9,155 nt of DNA from Cyclobacteriaceae bacterium (GCA_028289505.1 JANQPK010000102.1:1-9155), one strand, 5' to 3'; positions 1-7,637 are shown, counted from the stretch's first letter. Notes: generated by a model not told the origin, from the sequence alone. Numbers and translations are program-made.

Positions 1-659
1 ACCACCCCCCAAACACCCATTTCACGCAGCTTTTCGATGTCGTCGATCGATCGTACCCCACCGCTAGCCAGCAAGCAAATCCCTGGGAAACGATCGAGAA
101 TGGACTGGTAAAGATCAACAGAAGGTCCGCTCATAGTCCCATGTTTCGGAATATCTGTGGTCTTTACATATTTAAGCCCTCGATTGAAAAAAGACTCTAT
201 ATGCTCAAACAGGTCAATCTCTGTGTCCTTTTGCCATCCTCTGATTGCTACCTTCCCGTTTATTGAATCTGCCCCCAGCATAATACGCTCTCTGCCATAT
301 GATAAAATCCAAGAAGCAAAGTAGTCAGGCCTGTAAGCGGCTATAGTGGCGGCAATAATACTGCTAGCTCCGTACTCATAAGCCTTAATGATATCTCCAT
401 CATTGTAGATGCCTCCGCTAAAACTGACTTCTAAATCCGTATGGCCTGCAATTGATTCAAGTACCTCAAAGTTAATTGAGGCCCCTCGTCGGGCTCCTTC
501 AAGGTCAACCAGGTGCACCCTGGAAACTCCAGCATCCTCGAACTGTTTTGCGATCTCCAGGGGACTCTGATCATAAACTGTTTCACGGCTATAATCTCCT
601 TGCATAAGCCGGGTAGTTCGGCCCTTCATAACGGTAATAGAAGGAATTATATTGATCAT
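1..659 (-). CDS. hisA: HisA-like phosphoribosyl isomerase (TIM barrel), C-terminus cut by window edge
   Basis: The 219 visible residues read through without a stop and match HisA (ProFAR isomerase, fourth step of histidine synthesis, cytoplasmic) along their whole length. Full HisA is about 240-250 residues, so roughly 25 are missing. Family marks seen are the N-terminal IIP strand, QGDY (20-23), the HLVDLEGA strand (49-56), a phosphate-binding SGG (81-83), D131 within a GADSINGKVAIRGW stretch, T168 of TTDI, and the second phosphate loop ASGG (198-201). The oddity is at the first strand: HisA and HisF have Asp after I-P-x-I/L (catalytic D8 of Thermotoga HisA), but this protein has Thr at residue 9 (IPSITV). 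The TDI-x-x-DG loop also reads TDIPKHG. The start is ATG at 659, with no clear ribosome binding site. The upstream neighbour is a response regulator 68 bp away rather than hisH. It could be a lineage-specific active HisA or a diverged paralogue; family membership is secure, activity is not. Confidence 0.85.
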   Translation of the reverse strand, partial: MINIIPSITVMKGRTTRLMQGDYSRETVYDQSPLEIAKQFEDAGVSRVHLVDLEGARRGASINFEVLESIAGHTDLEVSFSGGIYNDGDIIKAYEYGASSIIAATIAAYRPDYFASWILSYGRERIMLGADSINGKVAIRGWQKDTEIDLFEHIESFFNRGLKYVKTTDIPKHGTMSGPSVDLYQSILDRFPGICLLASGGVRSIDDIEKLREMGVWGV

Positions 660-727
660 GATTCAGTCTTGAAGTTCCCTGTTGGGAAGGTGTGACACCC
701 ATTTGGGCGATAATAAAGCTACTTAAT
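660..727 (-). other. Intergenic spacer with three small palindromes (possible terminator or leader)
   Basis: This 68-bp gap separates the response regulator stop from the HisA-like start, both on the minus strand. It holds three adjacent inverted repeats: TTCCC/GGGAA at 675-679 and 684-688, GGTGT/ACACC at 689-693 and 695-699, and CCCA/TGGG at 698-701 and 704-707. No T-run follows them in the direction of transcription, so they are not a classic intrinsic terminator. They could end the regulator transcript, form a 5' leader for the HisA-like gene, or be chance. Confidence 0.25.
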
Positions 728-1417
728 CTAGTTTAAAGAAACAAGTTTGAAACCTTCACCATGAATAGTCAGAATCTGAATATTCTCGTCCTTTTTAAGG
801 TGTTTTCTAAGTTTAGCAATATAGACATCCATACTACGGGCGTTGAAATAACTATCGTCTTTCCAGATGTATTTGAGGGCAGCAGATCGGTCAAGTGTTT
901 GATTGATATTCTGACAAAGTAATCGCAATAATTCAGACTCTTTCGAGGTGAGTTTTTGTTTTTCATCACCGAAAGCCAGCACTTGTTGGTCGTAGTGAAA
1001 GATAAAGGCGCCAAAACTATACACACTTTTGGTCTCGGAGTTAGCACCGGATGAGCGTCTTAAAACCGCCTCTATCCGAAGCAATAACTCTTCCATACTA
1101 AATGGCTTGGTAATGTAGTCATCTGCCCCAATTTTAAACCCTTCAATGGTATCTTCCTTCATAGATTTCGCGGTGAGAAATATGATGGGTATTGCTTTAT
1201 TAAGTAAGCGGATCTCTCGGGCCAAGGTAAATCCATCCTTCCTAGGCATCATAATATCCAAAATACAAAGATCAAAGACACTTTGTTGATAGGCCAAGAG
1301 ACCATCTTCACCGTCTCTGGCTAACTCGGTATCAAATCCTTTTATTTCCAGGTACTCTTTAAGTATTTGCCCTAGATTTTCATCGTCCTCTACAATAAGC
1401 AGCTTCTTTTTACTCAT
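728..1417 (-). CDS. OmpR/PhoB-type response regulator, RprY-like
   Basis: This 229-residue protein is a two-domain DNA-binding response regulator of normal length. The receiver domain covers about residues 4-121, with acidic pocket E10-D11-D12, phospho-acceptor D54 (in CILDIMMPRKDG), the switch residue T82 and K104 of TKPFS. The C-terminal winged helix (about 131-228) shows the LTSKESELLRLL segment (156-167), a recognition helix near SMDVYIAKLRKHL (195-207) and the terminal hairpin IHGEGFKL. The receiver closely resembles RprY of Bacteroides as I remember it, including KIGADDYITKPFSMEE. The start ATG overlaps the stop of the upstream kinase gene as ATGA (1414-1417), which indicates translational coupling and identifies that kinase as its partner. 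It presumably activates or represses promoters after phosphorylation at D54; the targets are unknown. Confidence 0.95.
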   Translation of the reverse strand: MSKKKLLIVEDDENLGQILKEYLEIKGFDTELARDGEDGLLAYQQSVFDLCILDIMMPRKDGFTLAREIRLLNKAIPIIFLTAKSMKEDTIEGFKIGADDYITKPFSMEELLLRIEAVLRRSSGANSETKSVYSFGAFIFHYDQQVLAFGDEKQKLTSKESELLRLLCQNINQTLDRSAALKYIWKDDSYFNARSMDVYIAKLRKHLKKDENIQILTIHGEGFKLVSLN

Positions 1418-3006
1418 ATGTGATGGTTGGGTAAGAATATTTCAAACACACTGCCCTTGCCAAGAGCGCTTTTCACATCAATATTACCTCCATGTGCTTC
1501 TACCAGGGTTTTCACATAAGAAAGCCCTAAGCCAAAACCCTTAACATCATGTAAATTGCCGGTAGGTTTTCTGTAAAACTTATCAAAAATTCGATTGACT
1601 ACTTCTTTAGTCATCCCAATACCATTGTCGATGATGCGAATTAGGATTCCTTTACCAGGCTCATCACTGGTGGTAATGTTGATTTGAGGAGGTTTAATGG
1701 AGTATTTGTTGGCATTATCCAGCAGGTTATAAATAATGTTGGTCAAATGATGTTCATCTGCCGGTATAAGCTTACTATTAGCACTAAAATCAGTGGTAAT
1801 ACTACCCCCCTTTTTTTCTACCTGCAAGGCGATATTCTCCAAGGCTTTCTCTATGGTCTTATGCACATCAACATTTTCAATTTTGAGTTCAAAATCCTCT
1901 TTTTCCAGACTGGCTATTTGTAAAACCTTCTCGACCTGCCGACTTAATCTTTGGTTTTCCGTATCAATTATTTTTAGATAGCGTTCTCTGACTCCAGGGC
2001 TCTGAACCACCGCCTGATCTTGCAATGCTTCGGTGGCAAGAGAGATGGTAGAGATTGGAGTTTTGAATTCATGGGTCATGTTGTTGATAAAGTCATTTTT
2101 CACAGATGACAGTTTCTTTTGACGGATTATGGTGAAAAGCGCGTAAGCAAAACAAAAGACCACTATTAGAATAAGGATCAATCCCATGATCAGGCTTAAC
2201 CAGGTTTTCCGAATTAAATAGATCTGTTGTTCAGGAAAGTGGACAATAAGATAATTAATGTTACCAATAATATCATTGGGGAATAAGGTTACCCTTAGGT
2301 CTGATTGTAGTAAATCCTGTGCACCGTTTGCTTCAGCGGCATAAATCAAACTATCACTATTCTGATCCAGAATTCCGTACAAGTATTCGATATCGATTCC
2401 TTTATTTGCGAGTTCTATTTTCAACAAAGAATCAAGCTGTTGCGGTTGTAGGCGATTGGAAAGTTTTCGCTTACCAGTCAAAAGCTCATCAAGGATGATA
2501 GTGACCATCTCTGACTTATTCTCCAGTTTGGACCTTTCTTTTATAGAGTCTGCTTTTTGCTGTATTTTGAGTATCTCCAACTCAATGTCAGGTTCTGCAG
2601 GCCCGATGGACCTAGCTTTTAGCTGGTTTTGTTGTTCAAAGTCCAGTTTAAACCCTTCCTGTTCAACACTGACCTGAAGATCTGATTGACCCTTTGCCGA
2701 AAGACTATCTCCTCTGCGTACTAGAATGGAACTACGACCCCGGTCTACCAGCTCCAGGGTGTCGAATGAAAGAGAATCCAGCTCATTGAGATCAAAAGAA
2801 GTTTCAAAGCTGTTACTGATGGTAAATAGTGCCTCCTGCTGTTCCAGTTTGGCCACCACATTATTCAAAGCCTGATGTACATCTTGTTTAAACCGCTCCT
2901 CGCTGATCATTAATGAGTTGTTGATCCAATATAATTGGAAACTCACCAATCCGATCAGTGATACCCCCATCAGTATAGTAATCCAGCGAATGGTTCCTCT
3001 GGTCAT
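1414..3006 (-). CDS. Membrane sensor histidine kinase, RprX-like
   Basis: This 530-residue inner-membrane kinase is predicted to sense an envelope signal and phosphorylate the regulator encoded just downstream. Transmembrane helix 1 spans about residues 8-28, followed by a roughly 235-residue periplasmic region rich in charged residues and predicted helix (about 31-266), and helix 2 at about 269-293. The cytoplasmic part has a HisKA domain with H312 (NNMTHEFKTPIST) and an ATPase domain with N box around N427/N431 (IIYNLLDNANKYS), G1 box DNGIG (460-464), F box FDKF (474-477) and G2 box GFGLGL (490-495). All catalytic boxes are intact. The periplasmic region matches no sensor fold I recognise, so the ligand is unknown. 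No HAMP domain is evident; the kinase core follows helix 2 almost at once. The start is ATG at 3006, giving a positively charged N-terminus before helix 1. The stop overlaps the regulator start by four bases. Confidence 0.95.
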   Translation of the reverse strand: MTRGTIRWITILMGVSLIGLVSFQLYWINNSLMISEERFKQDVHQALNNVVAKLEQQEALFTISNSFETSFDLNELDSLSFDTLELVDRGRSSILVRRGDSLSAKGQSDLQVSVEQEGFKLDFEQQNQLKARSIGPAEPDIELEILKIQQKADSIKERSKLENKSEMVTIILDELLTGKRKLSNRLQPQQLDSLLKIELANKGIDIEYLYGILDQNSDSLIYAAEANGAQDLLQSDLRVTLFPNDIIGNINYLIVHFPEQQIYLIRKTWLSLIMGLILILIVVFCFAYALFTIIRQKKLSSVKNDFINNMTHEFKTPISTISLATEALQDQAVVQSPGVRERYLKIIDTENQRLSRQVEKVLQIASLEKEDFELKIENVDVHKTIEKALENIALQVEKKGGSITTDFSANSKLIPADEHHLTNIIYNLLDNANKYSIKPPQINITTSDEPGKGILIRIIDNGIGMTKEVVNRIFDKFYRKPTGNLHDVKGFGLGLSYVKTLVEAHGGNIDVKSALGKGSVFEIFLPNHHI

Positions 3007-3063
3007 AATACAAAAATAGGGTATTAATGATGGTCAGAGCCGGATTTAACATTATTTAACAAT
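3007..3063 (-). other. Short spacer between lipoprotein gene and kinase gene
   Basis: This 57-bp A+T-rich gap lies between two same-strand genes. It contains a short direct repeat of GTTAAAT and, on the minus strand, TATTTTTG at 3018-3011, which fits the Bacteroidota -7 element TAnnTTTG. That element sits only five bases before the kinase ATG and has no TTG at the usual upstream distance, so I do not call it a promoter. There is no hairpin with a T-run, so read-through from the lipoprotein gene into the two-component genes is possible. Confidence 0.4.
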
Positions 3064-6000
3064 CTAGTTGGCCTCCAGGTGCGGGTGCTGCTTCAGTAAC
3101 TCTTCCGCAGTATAGAATCCCTGTTTATCCGAGGTGGATTGCCTTACTTGTTTTACTTGTTCGACACTAATCACGGAAGCTTTATTTCCAAAAGCATTTC
3201 TGACGTAGGTTAGTACCCCGGCCAGTTCCTGGTCATTAAGCAGGTCTTTATTAGGTGTCATAGGCACAGTTCCGGCATATTCCTTATTCAACACGGTTAT
3301 AGGACCATAGAGTCCATTGAGCGCAATTTTGATGAGTCGTTCTTCACTACCCAGCACCCACTTAGTACCAGCCAAAGGAGGAAACCCAGATGCATCCAAT
3401 CCTTTTCCATCAACCTGATGACAGGTCATACAAGAACCGTCTCTTTCATAGATTTCTTTACCCAGGTTGAACAGTGCCAGATTATCCCCTTCAAGATCGG
3501 TTTTAGCTGCCTCTTCCTTGACTTCTTCCAAAGACTTTCCATTTAGATGGGCCTCAGCGGTTTGAAACGCGTGTACCATCCATTTATCCATCTCATTTTC
3601 TCTGGCGGCCTCAATTACTTTCATGCCTTCATCCCTGTCCATCCAGGAGGCTGCAACAATAGACTCCAACCTTACTCTGCCATGCTCATCATTGGCAGCC
3701 TTTACTAACAAGGCGGTTTTATCATCTAACTGGTGACCCAGGTAGCGGACTACTCGAACTGCCGCAGCTCTCACCCTGAAATCTTCTGAATTCAACAACT
3801 GTGTAAGCAGATCAGTATTAATCTGATTCATTCCCCAGCTTACCCATAATGCTTCCAACAGATGATGTTCATAGTTGGGGTCTTTGAAGTCAAGTTCCTG
3901 TGTCCACAATTCAAGCTCGGCCAAAACCCTACTAACATCACGTCCTCTTAACTCCCTTCTGGTGCGATAGCGTGTACGGTACTCGGGAAGCTTAAGATTA
4001 TCCAACAGTTCCTTGATACTAGCATCATGGACCTTAGCAGCTGCTACCAGTGGTCGGGAAGGGTAGGTAATGCGATAGATTCGTCCGTGAGAATGGTCTC
4101 TTAAAGGATCCCGGGCATTGTGCTGCATATGTCCAACCAAAATGTTATGCCAATCTACCAGATAAAGAGAACCATCGGGAGCAAACTCCATATCAACTGG
4201 TCGGAAATTTATATCGGTTGATTGAACCAGGTCATGTCGATGTTTACTCATATAACCGGTGCTATCATCCATCATCATATGTTGCTTGGTTCCCAGAAAC
4301 CCAATGGTATTATTTACTAGAAGATCACCCTGTACTTCATCCGGAAAATGGCGGCTTGAAACAAACTCAAGACCAGAAGTGGGTCTCACCCTATGGGCGT
4401 CCTCAATTAGATTGAATGATTTATGGACGGAAACTCCGTAACGGGGTTTTATACTGGCAGGCATCATCCATCTCACATCGGGACCAGATGTTTCAGCAAA
4501 AAAATTCTGACCCCATCGGTCGAAGGCAATCCCCCACGGATTGGGTATTGGGATTTGTGCGGTTCGTTCCAAGTGGCGTCGGGCTGGGTTATAGCGGTAG
4601 AAACCTCCATTTGTTCCTCTTACCGTTCCATACGGAGTCTCCACGTTAGTGTGGAGAAATACCCCTTCCCCCATGTAAATGGCTCCGGAAGGATCAGCAC
4701 AGTAAGCGCTGATGACGTGATGCGTATCGTGGTCATCAAAACCACTCAATATTATTTCCCTGCTATCAGCACGATCATCACCATCGGTATCCTTCAATAA
4801 AACCAGATTGGTTCCTTGTGAGATGAAAACACCTTCATGGGTAATTTCAAATCCTGTGGGTAAATGCAGATTATCAGCAAACGTAATCTGTTCATCGGCT
4901 TTACCATCTTTATCCTGGTCGACGAGAATGATTATCTTGTCATTCGGTTTCGGATCCCCTGGTTTCCAATGAGGATAACTGGGCATGGTGGCAATCCAGA
5001 GCCTTCCCTTGGCATCAAATGACATTTGTACTGGGTTTGCCAAATCGGGAAACTCAGATTCTGAAGCAAATAGTTCTATCTGATAACCGGGTGCCGTGGT
5101 AAAGGTTGCCAAAGCTTCTTGGCCATATAAGTATCTAGGTGCCTCACCATCAACTTCCAATTTGAAGTTGGTTTCTACCGGTGGCAGCGCACTAGTTTGA
5201 GCATCGGCTTGTTGGAGATCTAATGGTTCTCCGGCCGCAGCGTTCCAAATGGCCTGATCTCTGATTTCTGTCATCTCACGAATCTTGGTCAATTCTGCGG
5301 GATAATTATCAGGTCCAAAAGGATTGTACCTGCGTCCGAATACATGCACTCCGTTAGGTATTTTAAAATCGTTTTGCCATACCCAGTTTTTTTCCTGTAC
5401 CGCTTCATGGACCAGCTCCCGGTGTTGAGATCTTATTTTTGCTTTACCGAATAGCATGTCTGCTAAATAAGGGGATAATTTCTCATAGCCGATATGATTG
5501 AGCTGTAATCCATCGATGGTTAGGGGGTCACCAGTTTTACTCATCCAATCAGCACTGGGATTTAACAGGTCTACGAAAAGCACATCATTTAATTGTGCTA
5601 CTTCCTCCATTGCCTTGGTGTAAAGTGCCAGGTTATGATTTTCCTCAACGCCATCCGGAAGGTCAAGGGTCATAGACAGGTCCTCAAAGGAAATGGGTGA
5701 AACCAAGGCCAGCTGTGGAGCTGATTGGCCATTGTACTGCTGAGATAAGGTATGTGTTATAAAGGCTTGTAATTCTTGCTTAAAACGGTCTACCCCGGAG
5801 GCGCCTTGGTAAGATTCGTTAAATCCAAAAAAAGCAATAATGATATCGGCTTCTAGTCGGCTTAGCCATTGGTCCGGCGTTTCAAAATGCCCTTGACTAC
5901 CCGAATTCTTGGTCAATTCCTCAAAGTACTGCTCTGCTTCTGGAAAGGCCCAAGGAGTTTCCCGACCTGAATGAGGTCGAAACCCTGGAGTATTACCACC

Positions 6001-6228
6001 ATCACACATGTTGCGAATAATCAGTGAACTGTCAGGATAACGAAGCTGTAATTCAGTTTCGAAATAACCATAATTCATCATCCTGGAACCGAGATTGTTG
6101 CCAATCAAAACAATTTGGGAGTCTTTGTAGGTTTTAAGGTAGTCTCGGTCGGTAGTGCAGGAATAAATGAGAAACTGAAGTGCTGCCATCACCAGCAAGC
6201 GAGCACCAATCATCCGAAGTTCGCGCAT
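3064..6228 (-). CDS. Multidomain lipoprotein: SGNH-like, beta-propeller dehydrogenase-like, HEAT-like and cytochrome c domains (PVC-type heme-binding family)
   Basis: This 1054-residue protein is probably a periplasm-facing lipoprotein: a hydrophobic N-terminus (about 10-22) ends in IYSC with C24 as the likely lipidated residue. Residues about 36-262 form an SGNH/GDSL-hydrolase-like domain with oxyanion-type N137 (GFNES), but the usual GDS reads G43-N44-N45 and the final DxxH reads D239-G-L-Q242. Residues about 375-725 are a six-bladed-propeller, dehydrogenase-like domain of the type abundant in Planctomycetes and Verrucomicrobia, with Asp-rich, Ca-binding-like loops DQDKDGKAD (437-445) and DTDGDDRAD (480-488), a DTHH motif (501-504) and HGRIYRIT (714-721). 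Residues about 790-895 look like HEAT repeats. A cytochrome c domain follows, with C933-M-T-C936-H937 and likely axial M990. Oxidation of a sugar or alcohol with electron transfer to the heme is the usual suggestion for such proteins; the substrate here is unknown. ATG at 6228 is used; M6 is an alternative. The two-component genes follow 57 bp downstream. Confidence 0.9.
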   Translation of the reverse strand: MRELRMIGARLLVMAALQFLIYSCTTDRDYLKTYKDSQIVLIGNNLGSRMMNYGYFETELQLRYPDSSLIIRNMCDGGNTPGFRPHSGRETPWAFPEAEQYFEELTKNSGSQGHFETPDQWLSRLEADIIIAFFGFNESYQGASGVDRFKQELQAFITHTLSQQYNGQSAPQLALVSPISFEDLSMTLDLPDGVEENHNLALYTKAMEEVAQLNDVLFVDLLNPSADWMSKTGDPLTIDGLQLNHIGYEKLSPYLADMLFGKAKIRSQHRELVHEAVQEKNWVWQNDFKIPNGVHVFGRRYNPFGPDNYPAELTKIREMTEIRDQAIWNAAAGEPLDLQQADAQTSALPPVETNFKLEVDGEAPRYLYGQEALATFTTAPGYQIELFASESEFPDLANPVQMSFDAKGRLWIATMPSYPHWKPGDPKPNDKIIILVDQDKDGKADEQITFADNLHLPTGFEITHEGVFISQGTNLVLLKDTDGDDRADSREIILSGFDDHDTHHVISAYCADPSGAIYMGEGVFLHTNVETPYGTVRGTNGGFYRYNPARRHLERTAQIPIPNPWGIAFDRWGQNFFAETSGPDVRWMMPASIKPRYGVSVHKSFNLIEDAHRVRPTSGLEFVSSRHFPDEVQGDLLVNNTIGFLGTKQHMMMDDSTGYMSKHRHDLVQSTDINFRPVDMEFAPDGSLYLVDWHNILVGHMQHNARDPLRDHSHGRIYRITYPSRPLVAAAKVHDASIKELLDNLKLPEYRTRYRTRRELRGRDVSRVLAELELWTQELDFKDPNYEHHLLEALWVSWGMNQINTDLLTQLLNSEDFRVRAAAVRVVRYLGHQLDDKTALLVKAANDEHGRVRLESIVAASWMDRDEGMKVIEAARENEMDKWMVHAFQTAEAHLNGKSLEEVKEEAAKTDLEGDNLALFNLGKEIYERDGSCMTCHQVDGKGLDASGFPPLAGTKWVLGSEERLIKIALNGLYGPITVLNKEYAGTVPMTPNKDLLNDQELAGVLTYVRNAFGNKASVISVEQVKQVRQSTSDKQGFYTAEELLKQHPHLEAN

Positions 6229-6332
6229 GTATGAAATTTTAATCAGTAATGTACAAAGGATGGTTCTGTTTGCAAAATTCCGTTAAATTTAGCCGGGGAT
6301 GTAAATAGGCATCCTTTTTTGATTTTTAGGAA
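6229..6332. promoter_or_regulatory. Divergent promoter region between lipoprotein gene and lysA
   Basis: These 104 bp separate two divergent start codons, so both promoters are likely here or in the adjoining coding ends. I could not place convincing -33/-7 pairs of the Bacteroidota type on either strand. The right part contains a small hairpin with a T-run just before the lysA start, listed separately. Neither start codon has a Shine-Dalgarno sequence at a workable distance, which is usual in this phylum. Confidence 0.5.
6297..6320 (+). terminator. Terminator-like hairpin in the lysA leader (possible attenuator)
   Basis: GGATG (6297-6301) can pair with CATCC (6310-6314) across an eight-base loop, with two further G-T wobble pairs possible, and six T residues follow (6315-6320). 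This looks like a weak intrinsic terminator ending 12 bases before the lysA ATG. The same CATCC is part of CATCCTTT (6310-6317), which pairs perfectly over eight bases with AAAGGATG at 6255-6262, so a competing fold exists. No plus-strand gene lies upstream that would need a terminator here. The stem is short, so chance is a real possibility. Confidence 0.3.
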
Positions 6333-7565
6333 ATGGAAATAATTGACCAACGATACGTAATTCAAGGAGTTGATTTAGTCTCCCTGGCCAGGGAACACGG
6401 TACACCGGTGTTCGTTTATGATGCTTCGAAAATAGAGGATCAAATAAAAAAAATGAGGGCTGCATTCGAGGGACAATCAATGAGAATCAAGTATGCCGCT
6501 AAAGCACTCACCAATGTCTCCATTTTGAAATTAATGCGTGCTATGGGAGTTGGTCTAGATGTGGTTTCAAAGCAAGAGTTACAGCTGGCTTTGGAAGCTG
6601 GTTATAAACCATCGGAAATCCAATTTACCCCCAATTGTGTGGAATTTGAGGAAATCAAATGGGCAGCAGACCAAAACGTACAGATTACCATTGATAACCT
6701 TCCTATGTTGGAGAAGTTTGGGCAAACCTATGGTAGCAATAAACCATGCTGTATCCGTTTCAACCCTCATATCATGGCTGGTGGTCACCTCAAAATTTCT
6801 ACCGGACATATAGACAGCAAATTTGGGATTTCGGTACTCCAACTGCCAGAGATACTGGAACTTGTCAATCAATATCAACTGAACATAAATGGATTGCATA
6901 TCCATACAGGGTCCGATATCCTGGATACGGAAGTATTTCTAAAAGGTGCTGGAATACTGCTAGGGGTAGCAGAGAACTTTCCCAACCTGGATTATATAGA
7001 CTTTGGTAGTGGATTCAAAGTAGCCTATCAAGAAGGAGATCCAGCAACAGACATAGTAGACCTGGGACAGCAGTTGAAAGTAGTTTTCAGCAAATTTTGC
7101 AAGCAATACGGCAGAGATTTGGAACTGTGGTTCGAACCGGGAAAGTTTCTGGTAAGTGAGGCAGGGACCTTGCTGGTGAATGCCAATGTAATAAAAACTA
7201 CCCCTGCTACCGTGTTCGTTGGTGTTGACTCGGGGATGAACCATCTGTTACGACCCATGATGTATGATGCTCATCATGAAATGACCAATATTTCTAATTT
7301 AAATGGAAATACCAGGGTTTATGCAGTAGTAGGCTACATATGTGAAACGGACACTTTAGGTTGGAATGTCACCCTCAACCAGGTATCTGAAGGGGATATT
7401 ATTGCTATTAAGAATGCTGGCGCCTATGGATTTAGCATGGCATCAAATTATAACAGCCGACCAAGACCCGCAGAAGTGATGATATTAAATGGCCAAGCAC
7501 ATCTGATAAGACGCAGAGAAACCCTGGTGGATTTACTGGCTACGCAAATACCTATTGATCTTTGA
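6333..7565 (+). CDS. lysA: Diaminopimelate decarboxylase
   Basis: This 410-residue, PLP-dependent fold-type III enzyme converts meso-diaminopimelate to L-lysine and CO2, the last step of lysine synthesis, in the cytoplasm. The PLP-binding lysine is K57 in KYAAKALTN. Other family marks are the H-I-H-T-G-S-D loop (189-195), the phosphate-binding FGSGF (224-228), EPGK (268-271), the CETD active-site segment with C337, E338 and D340 contributed across the dimer, and the C-terminal NAGAYGFSMASNYNSRPRP stretch (361-379). All catalytic residues are present and the length is typical for a stand-alone enzyme not fused to aspartokinase. The H-T-G-S variant of the more common H-I-G-S loop fits Bacteroidota. 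The chosen ATG at 6333 gives the expected short N-terminus; AGG lies only two bases upstream and is too close to act as a ribosome binding site. The last codons lie inside an inverted repeat shared with the convergent gene. Confidence 0.96.
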   Translation: MEIIDQRYVIQGVDLVSLAREHGTPVFVYDASKIEDQIKKMRAAFEGQSMRIKYAAKALTNVSILKLMRAMGVGLDVVSKQELQLALEAGYKPSEIQFTPNCVEFEEIKWAADQNVQITIDNLPMLEKFGQTYGSNKPCCIRFNPHIMAGGHLKISTGHIDSKFGISVLQLPEILELVNQYQLNINGLHIHTGSDILDTEVFLKGAGILLGVAENFPNLDYIDFGSGFKVAYQEGDPATDIVDLGQQLKVVFSKFCKQYGRDLELWFEPGKFLVSEAGTLLVNANVIKTTPATVFVGVDSGMNHLLRPMMYDAHHEMTNISNLNGNTRVYAVVGYICETDTLGWNVTLNQVSEGDIIAIKNAGAYGFSMASNYNSRPRPAEVMILNGQAHLIRRRETLVDLLATQIPIDL

Positions 7566-7637
7566 TCTCTGGTTTCAGATCTCTGAACTCTTTTCATTTG
7601 ATAAGATCAAAGACCTGAGAACAGAAGATCAGAGATC
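7557..7637. terminator. Imperfect inverted repeat between convergent genes, likely bidirectional terminator
   Basis: The arms 7557-7590 and 7603-7637 are inverted copies agreeing at roughly three quarters of positions with one single-base gap; many differences are C/T transitions. Two perfect sub-pairs are visible: TCTTTGATCT (7559-7568) with AGATCAAAGA (7604-7613), and GATCTCTG (7564-7571) with CAGAGATC (7630-7637). The arm sequence also looks like a degenerate tandem of seven-base units such as GATCTCT and GATCTTC. Its position between the ends of two convergent genes suits transcription termination in both directions, but no T-run follows the stem, so the mechanism would not be classic. 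Confidence 0.5.

Noticed and set aside
3011..3018. TATTTTTG on the minus strand as a Bacteroidota -7 promoter element for the kinase gene.
   Set aside because: It lies only five bases before the ATG and has no TTG at the expected upstream distance; such matches are common in A+T-rich spacers.
4218..4800. Several open frames on the plus strand opposite the large lipoprotein gene.
   Set aside because: They overlap a strongly conserved coding region in antisense and resemble no family.
6579..7258. Open frames on both strands inside lysA.
   Set aside because: The lysA frame carries every conserved decarboxylase motif; the others are shadows.
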